The notes: a model not told the origin generated them from the letters alone. DNA of 40,677 nucleotides from Euryarchaeota archaeon UBA287 (GCA_002495235.1 DAEG01000019.1:1-40677); one strand, 5' to 3'; shown: positions 7,791 through 16,661, counted from the first letter of the stretch. Made by a program: numbers and translations.

Positions 7791-7969
7791 TGGCAATTTC
7801 TGTAAAACGGAACGAAAAGCCCATGAGGATCTTCAGGCGTGAGTTTCTTACAACCCTTTTTTTGACCGGCTGGGATGGTTTTGATGATGGCGGAATCCAA
7901 AAGTCTCTCTGCCGGATGTGGGCAGTCTTTCCGTTCAGGATCTATCTGCTTGCTGTTTTATCTGTATAA
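7790..7969 (+). CDS. Possible 59-residue ORF, doubtful
   Basis: An ORF starting MAISVKRNEK with a hydrophobic, basic composition and no recognised family. Upstream is a TATA-like CATATAA (7692-7698) and a perfect AGGAGGTG at 7765-7772. That Shine-Dalgarno is best placed not for this ATG but for ATG 7778, which is followed at once by TGA, or for GTG 7780, which would give about 20 residues. Either something is translated here in an unusual way, or this is a decayed gene start. From 7970 to 8049 I see nothing. Confidence 0.2.
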   Translation: MAISVKRNEKPMRIFRREFLTTLFLTGWDGFDDGGIQKSLCRMWAVFPFRIYLLAVLSV

Positions 7970-8049
7970 CACTTGATTGAGTAATTATTGTGACGTTATG
8001 CCAGTTATGTAATAACAACATGATTAAACTCTTTGCGCCACCAAGGATC

Positions 8050-9093
8050 TCAATCGATCCTCGGCTCCACGCACTCACCAAAGTATTCGCACAGAAGATC
8101 CCCGTCATACCACAGCGGTGCCGGGAACCAGTCGTACTCGTCGAACCTCTCAAGGTCTATGTCTATGTTGGGCTCATTCCTGTTAAATCTGCGGTATGGT
8201 GCATTTTTGGCGTGGTCGTACACGAACACCCCCGGGTCAACACATGTGCCTATCCCGAGCATCCCGCTCAGCGATGCGTGATACCGCAGGCTCTGGACGA
8301 CCATGAGATCACAGTCCAGATCCTCTAGGTAATGGCGCGGTAACCCCAGAGTTTTGAATACTCTTAGAAAGCTCCACAACACGTCAAAGACGACGCCAGG
8401 GATCTGCCTTACTAGAGCAGGGATATACTCGCCCACCACTGGGATTATGGATGTCACAAGTGATATCAGGCTCGCTTCATCACCCAGAGGCTCTATGGCT
8501 ACGATCAGATCGATCCTGTCGTCGTTGAGCGCTACCCTCTCTATTATTGGGTAGCTCGCCCCGTAGGAGAATCCTATTATGCCCATTCTGTCCTCGTTCA
8601 CTCCCGGAAGTTCGGATGCGTATGTGATCACATTGTAGAGATCCTCTATTACGTACTCGGAGTCAAACGGCAGGATCGAGGGAGGACACAGGGTACTACG
8701 CCCTATCCCGTATCTCTCTCGTTCAAGAAGGTCACCGGGCTTGCTCCAACCCGCCGCTAACATAAAAGTCCCTCGCGGATCCCAAGTCACTACAGTGTAT
8801 CCCTGTGAGGCTACGAACTCAGGAGTGAAAGGAGCAAAATAGACTTCAAAGCCCTTTCCGTACTCCCAGCTTCCGGGGCACATCACAAATGCCGGGTGCT
8901 CTTTTCCGTCGTCAGGCTGGTATACGGTCACAAAAAGCTCGCCATTTATTCCGCCGCCATCTGTTCCTATCTTAGTCGTGAATGTTCTGATTCCTGAGGC
9001 GCTACCTGCGTTTTCCACCCCGGCCAGCACTGCAGGATTCAGAAATAAAAAGAGCGCCACCACAAGTATTCTTACCTCTCTGCGGCTCACCAT
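8050..9093 (-). CDS. Secreted alpha/beta hydrolase (CocE/S15-like)
   Basis: 347 residues. A signal peptide (basic VSRREVR, hydrophobic core, AVLAG) predicts export. The core is an alpha/beta hydrolase: TWDPRGTF resembles the oxyanion region of X-Pro dipeptidyl-peptidase/CocE-type proteins. GFSYGAS (about 174-180) is the nucleophile elbow, with Ser176. The acid and His of the triad lie further on but cannot be placed with certainty. Peptidase or esterase activity is therefore open. TATATAAAAC at 9111-9120, about 22-24 bases before ATG 9093, supports this start and a monocistronic leaderless mRNA. It lies downstream of etfA in the same direction but has its own promoter. Confidence 0.75.
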   Translation of the reverse strand: MVSRREVRILVVALFLFLNPAVLAGVENAGSASGIRTFTTKIGTDGGGINGELFVTVYQPDDGKEHPAFVMCPGSWEYGKGFEVYFAPFTPEFVASQGYTVVTWDPRGTFMLAAGWSKPGDLLERERYGIGRSTLCPPSILPFDSEYVIEDLYNVITYASELPGVNEDRMGIIGFSYGASYPIIERVALNDDRIDLIVAIEPLGDEASLISLVTSIIPVVGEYIPALVRQIPGVVFDVLWSFLRVFKTLGLPRHYLEDLDCDLMVVQSLRYHASLSGMLGIGTCVDPGVFVYDHAKNAPYRRFNRNEPNIDIDLERFDEYDWFPAPLWYDGDLLCEYFGECVEPRID

Positions 9094-9110
9094 AGATTTT
9101 CAGCGCATTT

Positions 9111-9120
9111 GTTTTATATA
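9111..9120 (-). promoter_or_regulatory. TATA box of the secreted hydrolase gene
   Basis: On the minus strand this reads TATATAAAAC, just over 20 bases before ATG 9093. The rest of the spacer, 9121-9240, is strongly AT-rich with TATA-like words on both strands and no gene; it also has to hold the etfA terminator. Confidence 0.6.
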
Positions 9121-9240
9121 ACGTTTTCTATCTGTGACGTCCGAATTTACGTAGAAAAACTGTAATACAAAGACTTTATATACATTATTTACATTATAAA
9201 AGAAATGTATAATCGTTACATACTTTACAATATAATGCCT

Positions 9241-10200
9241 TTACTCATGGGACGTCTCATTTTTCTCCAATTTTTCTATCAGCTCTGGCACGATCTCGTA
9301 CAGATCTCCCACTATTCCATAGTCTGCATAGCGGAATATAGGAGCGCTCGGATCACTGTTTATTGCCACTATCATCTCTGAATTCCTCATGCCGGCCAGG
9401 TGCTGGGGACTGCCAGAGATGCCGATAGCGACGTATATTCTAGGCTTTACCGTGTTCCCGCTGAAACCCACCTGGTGATCCCTGCTTATCCACCCGTCAT
9501 CCACCAGAGGCCTGGAAGAACCAACAACGCCGCCGAGAAGATAGGCAAGCGTCTCAAGCATCCTGAAGTCCTCTCTGTTTTTTAACCCCCTGCCCCCACT
9601 GACAATGACATCGGCGTTCTGTATGTCTATACTCTCCATCTTTTCTCTCTTAATGAGAGCAAATGACCCGGGTATGTTGGGTGGCAGATCCTTCCGTATT
9701 GTTCTGCCCTCTCTATCCTCCCTCTCCGCAGGCTTCATGACTCTGTACCTCACGGTGCTCATCTTTGGAGTGCTCCTGGTCTTTATGTGCGCCAGTATGT
9801 TCCCCGTGAACGCAGGCCTTATCTGTATGAACTCACCGTCTTCAACCCTGAGATCCGTGCAGTCCGCGGTCAGTCCGGTATTTAGTGCCGCAGCAACCCT
9901 CGGTGCCAGAGCTCTGCCAAACTTTGTCGCGCCAAAGAGAAAGATCTCTGGCCTGATCTCCTTTGCAAGAGAAGATAAACATTCCTTGCACATCATGATC
10001 TCTTGTTCACAGTGGTATAGGTAAACATTCTCAGCACCGTGCTTTATCAGCTCTTCAGCAACGTCATCCTCAGCTCCACACACCACAGCCTCCAGCGTTA
10101 GTGACAGCTCTCTCGCGATTTCCTTACCTCTGCCAAGCAGCTCAAATGCTACGGGATGTACCTCTTTTCCGCTCATCTCTGCAAAAATCAGAAGGCCCAT
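9241..10200 (-). CDS. etfA: Electron transfer flavoprotein, alpha subunit
   Basis: 319 residues. With EtfB it forms a soluble FAD carrier that takes electrons from acyl-CoA or other flavin dehydrogenases. The N-terminal half is the EtfA variable domain. The C-terminal FAD domain starts at VSGGRGLKN and ends with the typical GISGSPQHLAGM, IVAINSDPSAPIF and YGIVGDLYEIVPEL blocks, all strongly conserved in the family. No ferredoxin-like insert is visible, so this is the short form. It overlaps the end of etfB by 13 bases, which is usual for tightly coupled partners. Confidence 0.95.
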   Translation of the reverse strand: MGLLIFAEMSGKEVHPVAFELLGRGKEIARELSLTLEAVVCGAEDDVAEELIKHGAENVYLYHCEQEIMMCKECLSSLAKEIRPEIFLFGATKFGRALAPRVAAALNTGLTADCTDLRVEDGEFIQIRPAFTGNILAHIKTRSTPKMSTVRYRVMKPAEREDREGRTIRKDLPPNIPGSFALIKREKMESIDIQNADVIVSGGRGLKNREDFRMLETLAYLLGGVVGSSRPLVDDGWISRDHQVGFSGNTVKPRIYVAIGISGSPQHLAGMRNSEMIVAINSDPSAPIFRYADYGIVGDLYEIVPELIEKLEKNETSHE

Positions 10201-10973
10201 GCCATCTCCTTGAAAGCGTCTAACAGCGCATCTATGCCTTCGTCAGCATTCCTGTAGATCCTGCCCTTTCTACCCTCTTCCTTTGGAACTACTGTTCTTG
10301 AGACCCTTGTAGGGCTACCCCTTGCACCGAACCTCTCCTCGCTATCTCCAAGCACGTCCGCGCTCCAGATCTCAACACTCTTTTTTCTCGCCTCAAGCTT
10401 TTCTTTCAATGTCGGCAATCTCGGCACATTGACATCCTTTGTCACCGAGAGAAGCGCAGGAGATCCTACTCTATAAACGAGTTTCTCACGATCCATGTCC
10501 ACGACGGCGTACATCCCATCTGCTTTTATCTCGAGTTCGGAAACGTAGTAAAGACTAGGAATTCCAAGCAACTCTGCAACCTCGTTGCCTACCTGACCGG
10601 TGTCTCCATCCGTCGTCTTCTCCCCGCAGAGAACGAGGCCAATGTGTTTCAGTTTTTTTATTGCAGTGGCTATCGTGTGTGAGGTCGCTAGAGTATCAGC
10701 GCCGGCAAATTTCCTGTCGCTCAGGAGAATGGCCCTGTCTGCGCCCCTGGCGAACACGTCCTTATAGACGTTCTCCATGGACTGAGGACCCATAGAGATT
10801 GTGGTTATGCTTCCGCCTAAATTCTCTTTTATCCTGCGCGCGGCTTCTAGAGCGTTGAGGTCAAAGGGATTTATCTCGCTCTCGGCAGAGCTCCTGTCCA
10901 CCGTGCCTTTTTCCATATCAAACCTGACCCTCTCTATGTCCGGCACGATCTTCACAAGGACCATGATGTCCAT
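10188..10973 (-). CDS. etfB: Electron transfer flavoprotein, beta subunit
   Basis: About 261 residues starting MDIMVLVKIVPD, the family's first beta strand. ALEAARRIKE, VLCGEKTTDGDTGQVG and SLYYVSELE follow; the TDGDTGQVG loop binds nucleotide (AMP in classical ETF). The frame is open to 10994, but a TATA-like GATAAAAC at 10985-10992 rules out that longer start. ATG 10973 fits the family best, while ATG 10964 lies 25 bases from the TATA centre and could be the leaderless start. First gene of etfBA, divergent from the LctP permease across a short shared spacer. This suggests, but does not prove, joint use in lactate or organic-acid oxidation. Confidence 0.94.
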   Translation of the reverse strand: MDIMVLVKIVPDIERVRFDMEKGTVDRSSAESEINPFDLNALEAARRIKENLGGSITTISMGPQSMENVYKDVFARGADRAILLSDRKFAGADTLATSHTIATAIKKLKHIGLVLCGEKTTDGDTGQVGNEVAELLGIPSLYYVSELEIKADGMYAVVDMDREKLVYRVGSPALLSVTKDVNVPRLPTLKEKLEARKKSVEIWSADVLGDSEERFGARGSPTRVSRTVVPKEEGRKGRIYRNADEGIDALLDAFKEMAWAF

Positions 10974-11072
10974 GGACAAAAAATGTTTTATCAATATTAA
11001 TGGTTTGTGTGTTATACCGGTTACAGATGAAACCGTGGCTATGCCATTTTACAACATTGATGCCGCTTTTGG

Positions 11073-11087
11073 AAAAGGATATAATAC
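11073..11087 (+). promoter_or_regulatory. BRE/TATA promoter of the LctP permease gene
   Basis: AAAAGG followed by ATATAATA. The TATA centre is 25 bases before ATG 11108. This selects that start over the much longer open frame from 11000 and implies a leaderless transcript. Confidence 0.7.
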
Positions 11088-11107
11088 ATCCAGGAATAAT
11101 CTCTGGT

Positions 11108-12712
11108 ATGGATCTTCTCTTTCTCGTAGCGCTCCTGCCTGTGATTCTGGCGCTGATACTGCTGGTTGTCTTCGTTTTCCCGGCGATGAGGGTGATGCCT
11201 GTGGTCTGGGCCTTTACGCTTTTGCTTGCAGCCTTGGTCTGGCGTATGCCATCAAATGCGCTGCTTGCGGCGAACATAAAGGGTTTAGAGGGGGCTTTTG
11301 AGATCATACTGATACTATTCGGGGCTCTGCTCATGCTCTACGTGCTTGAGGAGTCCGGGGCTCTCTCTGCTATAACAAAGAGTCTCTATTCCATATCGGA
11401 GGATAACAGGGTGCAGGCTGTCATCGTCGGTTTTCTTCTCGTCTCTCTTTTAGAGTCGTGTGCAGGTTTTGGCGTGCCAGCCGCCGTCTGTGCCCCGATT
11501 CTGTACATGCTGGGATTTCCGCCGATAGCCGCTGTGGTGATAGCTCTCATAGGGAACATGCCATCCGTCACCTTCGGGGGGCTCGGTATACCGATAGTTG
11601 TCTCGTACGGCAAGACTCTGGATATACCAGAGGTCATGGGCTCATTGCCCTATGGCATAGACCAGATGCTCATTAATGTCGGCTTCTGGAGTGCCACGCT
11701 TCATGCACTTGTAGGATCCTTTATCCCGTTTGTTATGTGCATGGTTCTGACAAAGTTCTGGGGAAACAGGAGAGCAAGAGACGCTCTGGGTGTGTGGAAG
11801 TTCTGCCTTTTTGTTGGCGTCTCCTTCTTTATCCCCTACTGGCTATTCTCATTTCTAGGACCAGAACTTCCGACTATAGGCGCAACGATAATCTCCCTGC
11901 CGCTAGTGATGTACACCTCAAGCAAGGGCTTTCTGATGCCGAAAGAGCTATGGAAGCTCGGGGAAAAGAGAGAGGAGAAGAGTGTGGGAAAAAGCATGTC
12001 CACGCTCAAAGCATGGGCCCCCTACATCGGTATTGTTACGGTGCTGATAATCACAAGAATCCCTGTGATATACGATGTTATCTCTTCAATAACAGTCTCA
12101 TGGAACAACGCCCTTGGTTCAGGCATATCTATAGCCATATCTCCATTGACCATACCCGGAGTTATCCCGCTCATACCCCTGGCTCTGATATTCATACCGG
12201 TATACCGGATAGACAAAAAAGGAATAAAAAATGTATTCTCAACAGCCGCTGAGAGAGCTCTTCCGACCTCTGTGGTCCTCGTGTTCTCTGTGGCCATGGC
12301 CATGTTGATGGTGAACTCCTCGATAAATCTCTCAGGCTATGAAGGGATGCTTGTGATCCTTGCAAAGGCGTCAGCCTCCGTCTTCGGCCGGGCGTGGGGT
12401 TTCATAGCTCCGTTCATAGGCGCATTCGGTTCTTTCATAACGGGCTCCAACACGACCTCGGACATGACCTTCGGTCTGCTACAGTGGACAGCAGCACAAC
12501 AGGTAGGGATACCTGGTGAGATAGCTCTGGCCCTCCAGGCGGTGGGCGGTTCGCTTGGAGTTGCCATATGCGTGGCAAAGGTTATAACGGCCTGCGCTAC
12601 GGTTGGTATAGTCGGAAAGGAGGGGGAGGTCATGAGGAAAACCCTGTGGCCTGTGCTCATTTACTGCACAGCCGTAGGGCTTCTGGGGCTGGTGTTCACT
12701 TTAGCGCTATAG
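11108..12712 (+). CDS. lctP: LctP-family L-lactate permease
   Basis: About 534 residues and very hydrophobic, with 12 or more membrane helices. Family landmarks are ESCAGFGVPAAVCAPIL, NMPSVTFGGLGIP, the IAPFIGAFGSFITGSNTTSD block near the C-terminus and FGLLQWTAAQQVG just after it. LctP proteins take up lactate and glycolate, probably with protons. The length matches the family. The gene has its own promoter and is divergent from etfBA. No lactate dehydrogenase is in the window. Other 2-hydroxy acids are possible substrates. Confidence 0.9.
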   Translation: MDLLFLVALLPVILALILLVVFVFPAMRVMPVVWAFTLLLAALVWRMPSNALLAANIKGLEGAFEIILILFGALLMLYVLEESGALSAITKSLYSISEDNRVQAVIVGFLLVSLLESCAGFGVPAAVCAPILYMLGFPPIAAVVIALIGNMPSVTFGGLGIPIVVSYGKTLDIPEVMGSLPYGIDQMLINVGFWSATLHALVGSFIPFVMCMVLTKFWGNRRARDALGVWKFCLFVGVSFFIPYWLFSFLGPELPTIGATIISLPLVMYTSSKGFLMPKELWKLGEKREEKSVGKSMSTLKAWAPYIGIVTVLIITRIPVIYDVISSITVSWNNALGSGISIAISPLTIPGVIPLIPLALIFIPVYRIDKKGIKNVFSTAAERALPTSVVLVFSVAMAMLMVNSSINLSGYEGMLVILAKASASVFGRAWGFIAPFIGAFGSFITGSNTTSDMTFGLLQWTAAQQVGIPGEIALALQAVGGSLGVAICVAKVITACATVGIVGKEGEVMRKTLWPVLIYCTAVGLLGLVFTLAL

Positions 12713-12832
12713 GGGTGCTCTGATCTTTCCACTCACGCTGACGTCGCGGGGAAGGAAAATGGTGCAATCCCGTTCATCTCTTCACCCTATCCTGGACCAT
12801 TAATGCTCGCAAAGATTGCTCTACCAGCAATC

Positions 12833-12872
12833 AATATATACCGGGAAGAGTGTGGTGTTATGGAGGTAGTGA
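12833..12872 (+). promoter_or_regulatory. TATA box and Shine-Dalgarno of the C69 peptidase gene
   Basis: CAATATATA at about 12833-12841 places the transcript start near 12862. GGAGGT at 12862-12867 sits six bases before ATG 12873. Unlike many neighbours this gene may have a short leader with a Shine-Dalgarno site. Confidence 0.5.
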
Positions 12873-14108
12873 ATGAAAAGGCTCTCTGTTTCTTTGGTCT
12901 TTGTGGCTCTTCTTTTGGCACTCTCCCTGATGCCTGCAGCGCTCCCGAAAGACAAACAGATAACGCTTGAAAACCCAATAGCCACTGGTGGAGCGATTTC
13001 CTGCGACACCTGGGTGGTCCTGAAGGACGCCACCGGTGATGGAACAACACTTTTTGGAAAAAACTCGGACAGGCTTCCCTTCGATTCGCAGGTGCTCGTC
13101 TACAATGAAGGGAGAGAGTGGGAGAGCGATTCTACCCTGAAGCTCGAGTACACGGAGATACCGCAGGCGGATAGGACTTACGCAACCATGGGATCCTCTC
13201 CCTACTGGTGCTGGGGCTATGAAATGGGAGTTAACGAGATGGGCGTGGTTGCGGGGAATGAGGCGATATACACAAAGCAGCACGAGATAGAGCCTGCAAG
13301 AGGGCTCGTCGGAATGGATCTCCTGAGGCTCGGACTGGAGAGAGGTGCCACAGCCAGGGAGGCTCTGGGTGTCATGACGGATCTGCTCGAGGAATACGGG
13401 CAGTGGGGCTCCGCGACCCCCACAAAGAGCGATGAAGAGGGAAGCTATGACAATTCTTATCTTATCGCGGATAGAAATGAGGCATGGATCCTAGAGACCT
13501 CGGGCAGGAGCTGGAGGGCAAAGAGAGTAGGGAACGGCACAGCATCGATATCGAACGTCCCCACGCTCGGAGAGTGGGACCTCAGCTCTGGCAATGAGAT
13601 AGAGACGAACTGGCTGAACATGATCTCCATATCTGGAAAAACCAGAGAGAGGAGGTCTTCAGCTCTTCTCGGCTCCAAGAGAGATCTTGAGGGCATGATG
13701 GAGATAGCGAGGGACCACAGGGCAATTCCCGGCATATGCATGCACACGATACCGGTCGTCAGCGAGTGGGAGACCGTCGCATCGATGATCGTGGTGCTGC
13801 CTGCTGATGGCTCTATAGAGGTGTGGTGGGCTGCGGGCAGACCGTGCAGCAGCGTTTACGTCCCCTTCTCCTTCGGGGAGGTTCCTGACATGGTTAGCAA
13901 GGCAGGCAAGTCTGTGACCGCTGCGTCAAAGGTGGAGCAGGACTCTTTTTCAGAGAGCTCATACTGGTGGCTCTTGCATGAGCGTGGCAATGAAGGGCTT
14001 AAAGAGCTCGAGAAGGAGTTCATCGCTGGAAAGGACAGCGCAAAGGACAAAAAGGAATACACAGAGCGATGTCTGAACAGGGTCCTGGAAGAGATCGGCG
14101 CTGCCTGA
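12873..14108 (+). CDS. Secreted C69-family (secernin-like) Ntn hydrolase
   Basis: 411 residues. A signal peptide (MKRLSVSLVF, hydrophobic to about residue 20) predicts export. Cys44 in GGAISCDTW, followed by FGKNSDR, is the signature of peptidase family C69/secernin. The cysteine becomes the N-terminal nucleophile after removal of a propeptide. MGVNEMGVVAGNEA and the YDNSYLIADRNEAWILETSG block are also family-typical. The activity is probably dipeptidase or amidase on small substrates. Most bacterial homologues start close to the cysteine; here about 20 residues lie between the signal peptide and Cys44. It is convergent with the PIG-L gene. Confidence 0.87.
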   Translation: MKRLSVSLVFVALLLALSLMPAALPKDKQITLENPIATGGAISCDTWVVLKDATGDGTTLFGKNSDRLPFDSQVLVYNEGREWESDSTLKLEYTEIPQADRTYATMGSSPYWCWGYEMGVNEMGVVAGNEAIYTKQHEIEPARGLVGMDLLRLGLERGATAREALGVMTDLLEEYGQWGSATPTKSDEEGSYDNSYLIADRNEAWILETSGRSWRAKRVGNGTASISNVPTLGEWDLSSGNEIETNWLNMISISGKTRERRSSALLGSKRDLEGMMEIARDHRAIPGICMHTIPVVSEWETVASMIVVLPADGSIEVWWAAGRPCSSVYVPFSFGEVPDMVSKAGKSVTAASKVEQDSFSESSYWWLLHERGNEGLKELEKEFIAGKDSAKDKKEYTERCLNRVLEEIGAA

Positions 14109-14168
14109 GCGCAGGATCCGCCAGAACCGAGGCTGCGCCCTGCCATCATACGCTGGGTGCTCTTTTCT

Positions 14169-15440
14169 TTAACTCAACCTGATGTTCACCCTGACCTTGA
14201 TGTAGTCGGTGTCTATCTGGTTGTCATTGCGGATCTTTTCATCAGTCTGGCTTATCACTGTGAGGTATAAGCAGCCCTGTTCACCGACGTAAGCGGAGAA
14301 GCCCTCAGTGTACGTCCTCTCTATGATGCCCTCGCCGTTACCGTTCAGGGATCCTGCATCCTCCCAGGCGCTGTCATTAAAGTTCCAGATGTACATCCGC
14401 GGCTTCGCCGGTGTGCCGTAGCCTTCCCAGCGGACATAGAGCTCCGATATGTCCGATGGGTCCTCCTCCAGCACGAATCTGAAGTTCTGAAGACGCTTCC
14501 AGAGGTGCGCGTTCGTCTCAGCCCTTATATTGTCAGAGTCCTGAATCGCCATGTGCATTCTGGCGGTGAATTCCACAGAGCCGTCCACCCATGGCCCTGA
14601 GCCTGGCGGGCTGTTGTCCGGGACCCTCTCCGTGTTCTTGTACCAGGCGATGCTTGTAGATGACGGATCGCTCGCGCCTTCGAAATCGTATATCCTGGAC
14701 TGACCAGGGGCCAGCTTCACCTCTCTGAAACCTTCATAGAGACCCAGCCTGTGCGCCAACAACGCGTCTATACCTCCGAGAACCGGCAGAATCGCCGCCA
14801 TGATCCTTCCCATCTGGCTCTCGTGCTCCCTGACTGCGCTCATCTTCGTCCCGATGTATGGTGCGATGTTGATGTAAATGCTTGGACCGCCCCTTCTTGG
14901 TATGTAATCAAAAAATCTTATGACCGGTTTCTCTCTCCAGTCCAGCGCCTCTACGGCATCGTACACCATCTTGCCCGTGTTCACGTGGTCGGGGTGTGAA
15001 TAGTACGGGTTCACGAACTCGGAGGTGTATATCGCGTACGGATGATACTCCTCTATCCTGTCCTTTATAGCGTCAAGAGTCGTGTCATTGCACTGGACCC
15101 CGCCGTCAGGGAATCTCAAAAACACGATCCCGCTCATCCCGATGACCGAGGTCGCCCTCCCTGCCTCGTCCTCCCTAGCTCCTGCCAGCTCCTCGCTTGT
15201 CCTTCCCTGAGGATCCATCCCCGCGCCCCCGCTGGTGACAAAGACCTCTACGACTCTGTCGCCTCTGGCAAGATGATCGCACATGGTCCCGCCGGCGAAT
15301 ATCTCGCCGTCATCCGGATGTGGAGAGATCAGCAGGACCGCGTGTCCTCTCTCGGGACTGCCTGCTGCAGTTGCACCCCCTGTAAATGCCGTTCCGATCA
15401 GCATAACCACTATGATCAGAGATAGGGATGCTCTACTCAT
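14169..15440 (-). CDS. Secreted PIG-L/LmbE-type deacetylase with C-terminal domain
   Basis: 423 residues. The N-terminal signal peptide ends near GGATAAG. The catalytic domain (about 30-240) has PHPDDGE (His41, Asp43, Asp44) and SHPDH (149-152), the zinc and general-base motifs of GlcNAc-PI/LmbE N-acetyl-hydrolases. These remove acetyl groups from GlcNAc-containing substrates. The last 180 or so residues are a beta-rich domain, possibly sugar-binding, ending in an exposed strand-like tail. A GGAGG about eight bases before ATG 15440 supports the start; a TATA-like TTAAATAAG near 15512 would give a leader of nearly 50 bases. The target could be cell-surface or external glycans. Confidence 0.85.
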   Translation of the reverse strand: MSRASLSLIIVVMLIGTAFTGGATAAGSPERGHAVLLISPHPDDGEIFAGGTMCDHLARGDRVVEVFVTSGGAGMDPQGRTSEELAGAREDEAGRATSVIGMSGIVFLRFPDGGVQCNDTTLDAIKDRIEEYHPYAIYTSEFVNPYYSHPDHVNTGKMVYDAVEALDWREKPVIRFFDYIPRRGGPSIYINIAPYIGTKMSAVREHESQMGRIMAAILPVLGGIDALLAHRLGLYEGFREVKLAPGQSRIYDFEGASDPSSTSIAWYKNTERVPDNSPPGSGPWVDGSVEFTARMHMAIQDSDNIRAETNAHLWKRLQNFRFVLEEDPSDISELYVRWEGYGTPAKPRMYIWNFNDSAWEDAGSLNGNGEGIIERTYTEGFSAYVGEQGCLYLTVISQTDEKIRNDNQIDTDYIKVRVNIRLS

Positions 15441-15622
15441 GCACGCGCCTCCCGCTTCACAGGTGTGTTAGAACCCTCCAGTCTCCTCACGATACGATAT
15501 CCCACATTTTCTTATTTAAGGATTTTTGCCTGATACTGGTGATATGGCCCTCACCTTTTTTACTCTTCCGCGAAATCTTAATATGAGGAAACTCATGAAC
15601 AGGACGCTCAACGTGATGCAAA

Positions 15623-15630
15623 TGATATAA
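15623..15630 (+). promoter_or_regulatory. TATA box of the Rpp21 gene
   Basis: TGATATAA is centred about 28 bases before ATG 15655, consistent with a leaderless or nearly leaderless mRNA. The 214-base spacer 15441-15654 holds this and the divergent PIG-L promoter; I see no further gene in it. Confidence 0.5.
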
Positions 15631-15654
15631 GCTCTGAGATCAATAAGCACACGA

Positions 15655-15939
15655 ATGAGAGCTGAAGATGCGATAGAACGCCTTCTGTCGCTTGCCGAGG
15701 AAGCAACCAGAGCGGGTGAGAAGGATCTCGCAAGGAGATACGTATACCTCGCCAAAAGGACGTCAATGAAGCACAGGGTCAGGATTGGCGAGAGAAAACA
15801 CTGGCTATGCAGGTGCGGCGCCTATCTCGTGCCCGGCGTGAACTGCAGGGTGAGGGTGAAGGACAACTGGATAGCTGTTTTCTGCGAAGAGTGCGGCGGC
15901 TATAAACGCTTCGGCAACTTCCGCGCAAAGCACATGTAG
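15655..15939 (+). CDS. rnp4: RNase P protein component 4 (Rpp21)
   Basis: 94 residues, the usual size for archaeal Rpp21/Rpr2, which binds RNase P RNA with Rpp29 and helps remove tRNA 5' leaders. The N-terminal helices (AIERLLSLAEEA, RYVYLAKRTSMKHRVR) and the LVPGVNCRVRV strand are diagnostic. The zinc site is Cys52, Cys54, Cys77 and Cys80. The first pair is CxC, where homologues normally have CxxC, an apparent one-residue deletion. The last 40 bases overlap the 3' end of trmI on the opposite strand. Confidence 0.92.
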   Translation: MRAEDAIERLLSLAEEATRAGEKDLARRYVYLAKRTSMKHRVRIGERKHWLCRCGAYLVPGVNCRVRVKDNWIAVFCEECGGYKRFGNFRAKHM

Positions 15940-16661
15940 GCTGTGTGTCCTATCCTCGCGTTGTCCGGCCTTGAGCTGCCCTCGCGTATTACCATCTCTC
16001 TCTCTATGACCTCTATCGTCCTTATGTCTGTGAATCCAGAGCGCTCCATCGCAGAAGCGCATCGCTCTATCTGCTCCACCGTGGGACAGTAGCAGCACAG
16101 ATGGCCAAAGTCCTTCAGTGCCCCGTACGCATTCTCCACGGCATTCCATGGGTCGGAGAAGTCAAAGACCACGGCATCAGCCCCCTGCTCATCGATCCGC
16201 TCCCTCACATCCCCGAGCCTGAACTCCACGTTCGTATAACCACTCAGCCGGACGTTCTCTCTCGCCACCTCAAGAAAGTCCTCCCTCACATCGTAGCTGA
16301 TCACCCTGCCATCCGGTGCCACGGAGTGAGCCAGCGCCATGGTGAGAGCCCCGGAACCGCTCCCCGCCTCTATCACCGATGAACCATCGTGTATCGAGGT
16401 GTAGAGTATTATGTGACAGGCGTCCTTTGGCGTTATTATCTGCGCCTTTCTCCTTATCCCTAGCATCATGTCGCTGATGGACGGCTTGAGGATCATGAAG
16501 TCCTTGGATCCTATCGTTATGACCTCGCCAAAGCTGCGCTCCTTCAGCATCGCCGGGTTGAAACGCCCTATGCCCTTTATCTTTTCCTCCACGTCCTCTA
16601 CCAGCAGCAAAAACCTCTTCTTTCCGTCATCCAGAATTACGCTCTTACCCTCTTCTATCAT
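15900..16661 (-). CDS. trmI: tRNA (adenine-N1)-methyltransferase TrmI
   Basis: 253 residues. An N-terminal beta domain (ILDDGKKRFLLLV) is followed by the link KPSISDMML and ITPKDACHIILYTSIHDGSSVIEAGSG, split here by the SAM-binding loop EAGSGSGALTM. FDFSDPWNAVENAYGAL is the TrmI family motif IV region. These enzymes methylate A58 (in archaea also A57) of the tRNA T-loop as tetramers and stabilise tRNA at high temperature. ATG 16661 overlaps the stop of the radical SAM gene as ATGA, so the two are co-translated. It is convergent with rnp4. Confidence 0.92.
   Translation of the reverse strand: MIEEGKSVILDDGKKRFLLLVEDVEEKIKGIGRFNPAMLKERSFGEVITIGSKDFMILKPSISDMMLGIRRKAQIITPKDACHIILYTSIHDGSSVIEAGSGSGALTMALAHSVAPDGRVISYDVREDFLEVARENVRLSGYTNVEFRLGDVRERIDEQGADAVVFDFSDPWNAVENAYGALKDFGHLCCYCPTVEQIERCASAMERSGFTDIRTIEVIEREMVIREGSSRPDNARIGHTAYMCFARKLPKRL

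Noticed and set aside
9121..9240. AT-rich tract as a replication origin
   Set aside because: No ORB-like repeats and no orc1/cdc6 gene nearby; the AT content is explained by promoter and terminator signals.
15516..15755. 79-residue ORF on the minus strand
   Set aside because: It overlaps the well-supported Rpp21 gene and its promoter, has no ribosome site and reads as low-complexity Ser/Arg sequence.
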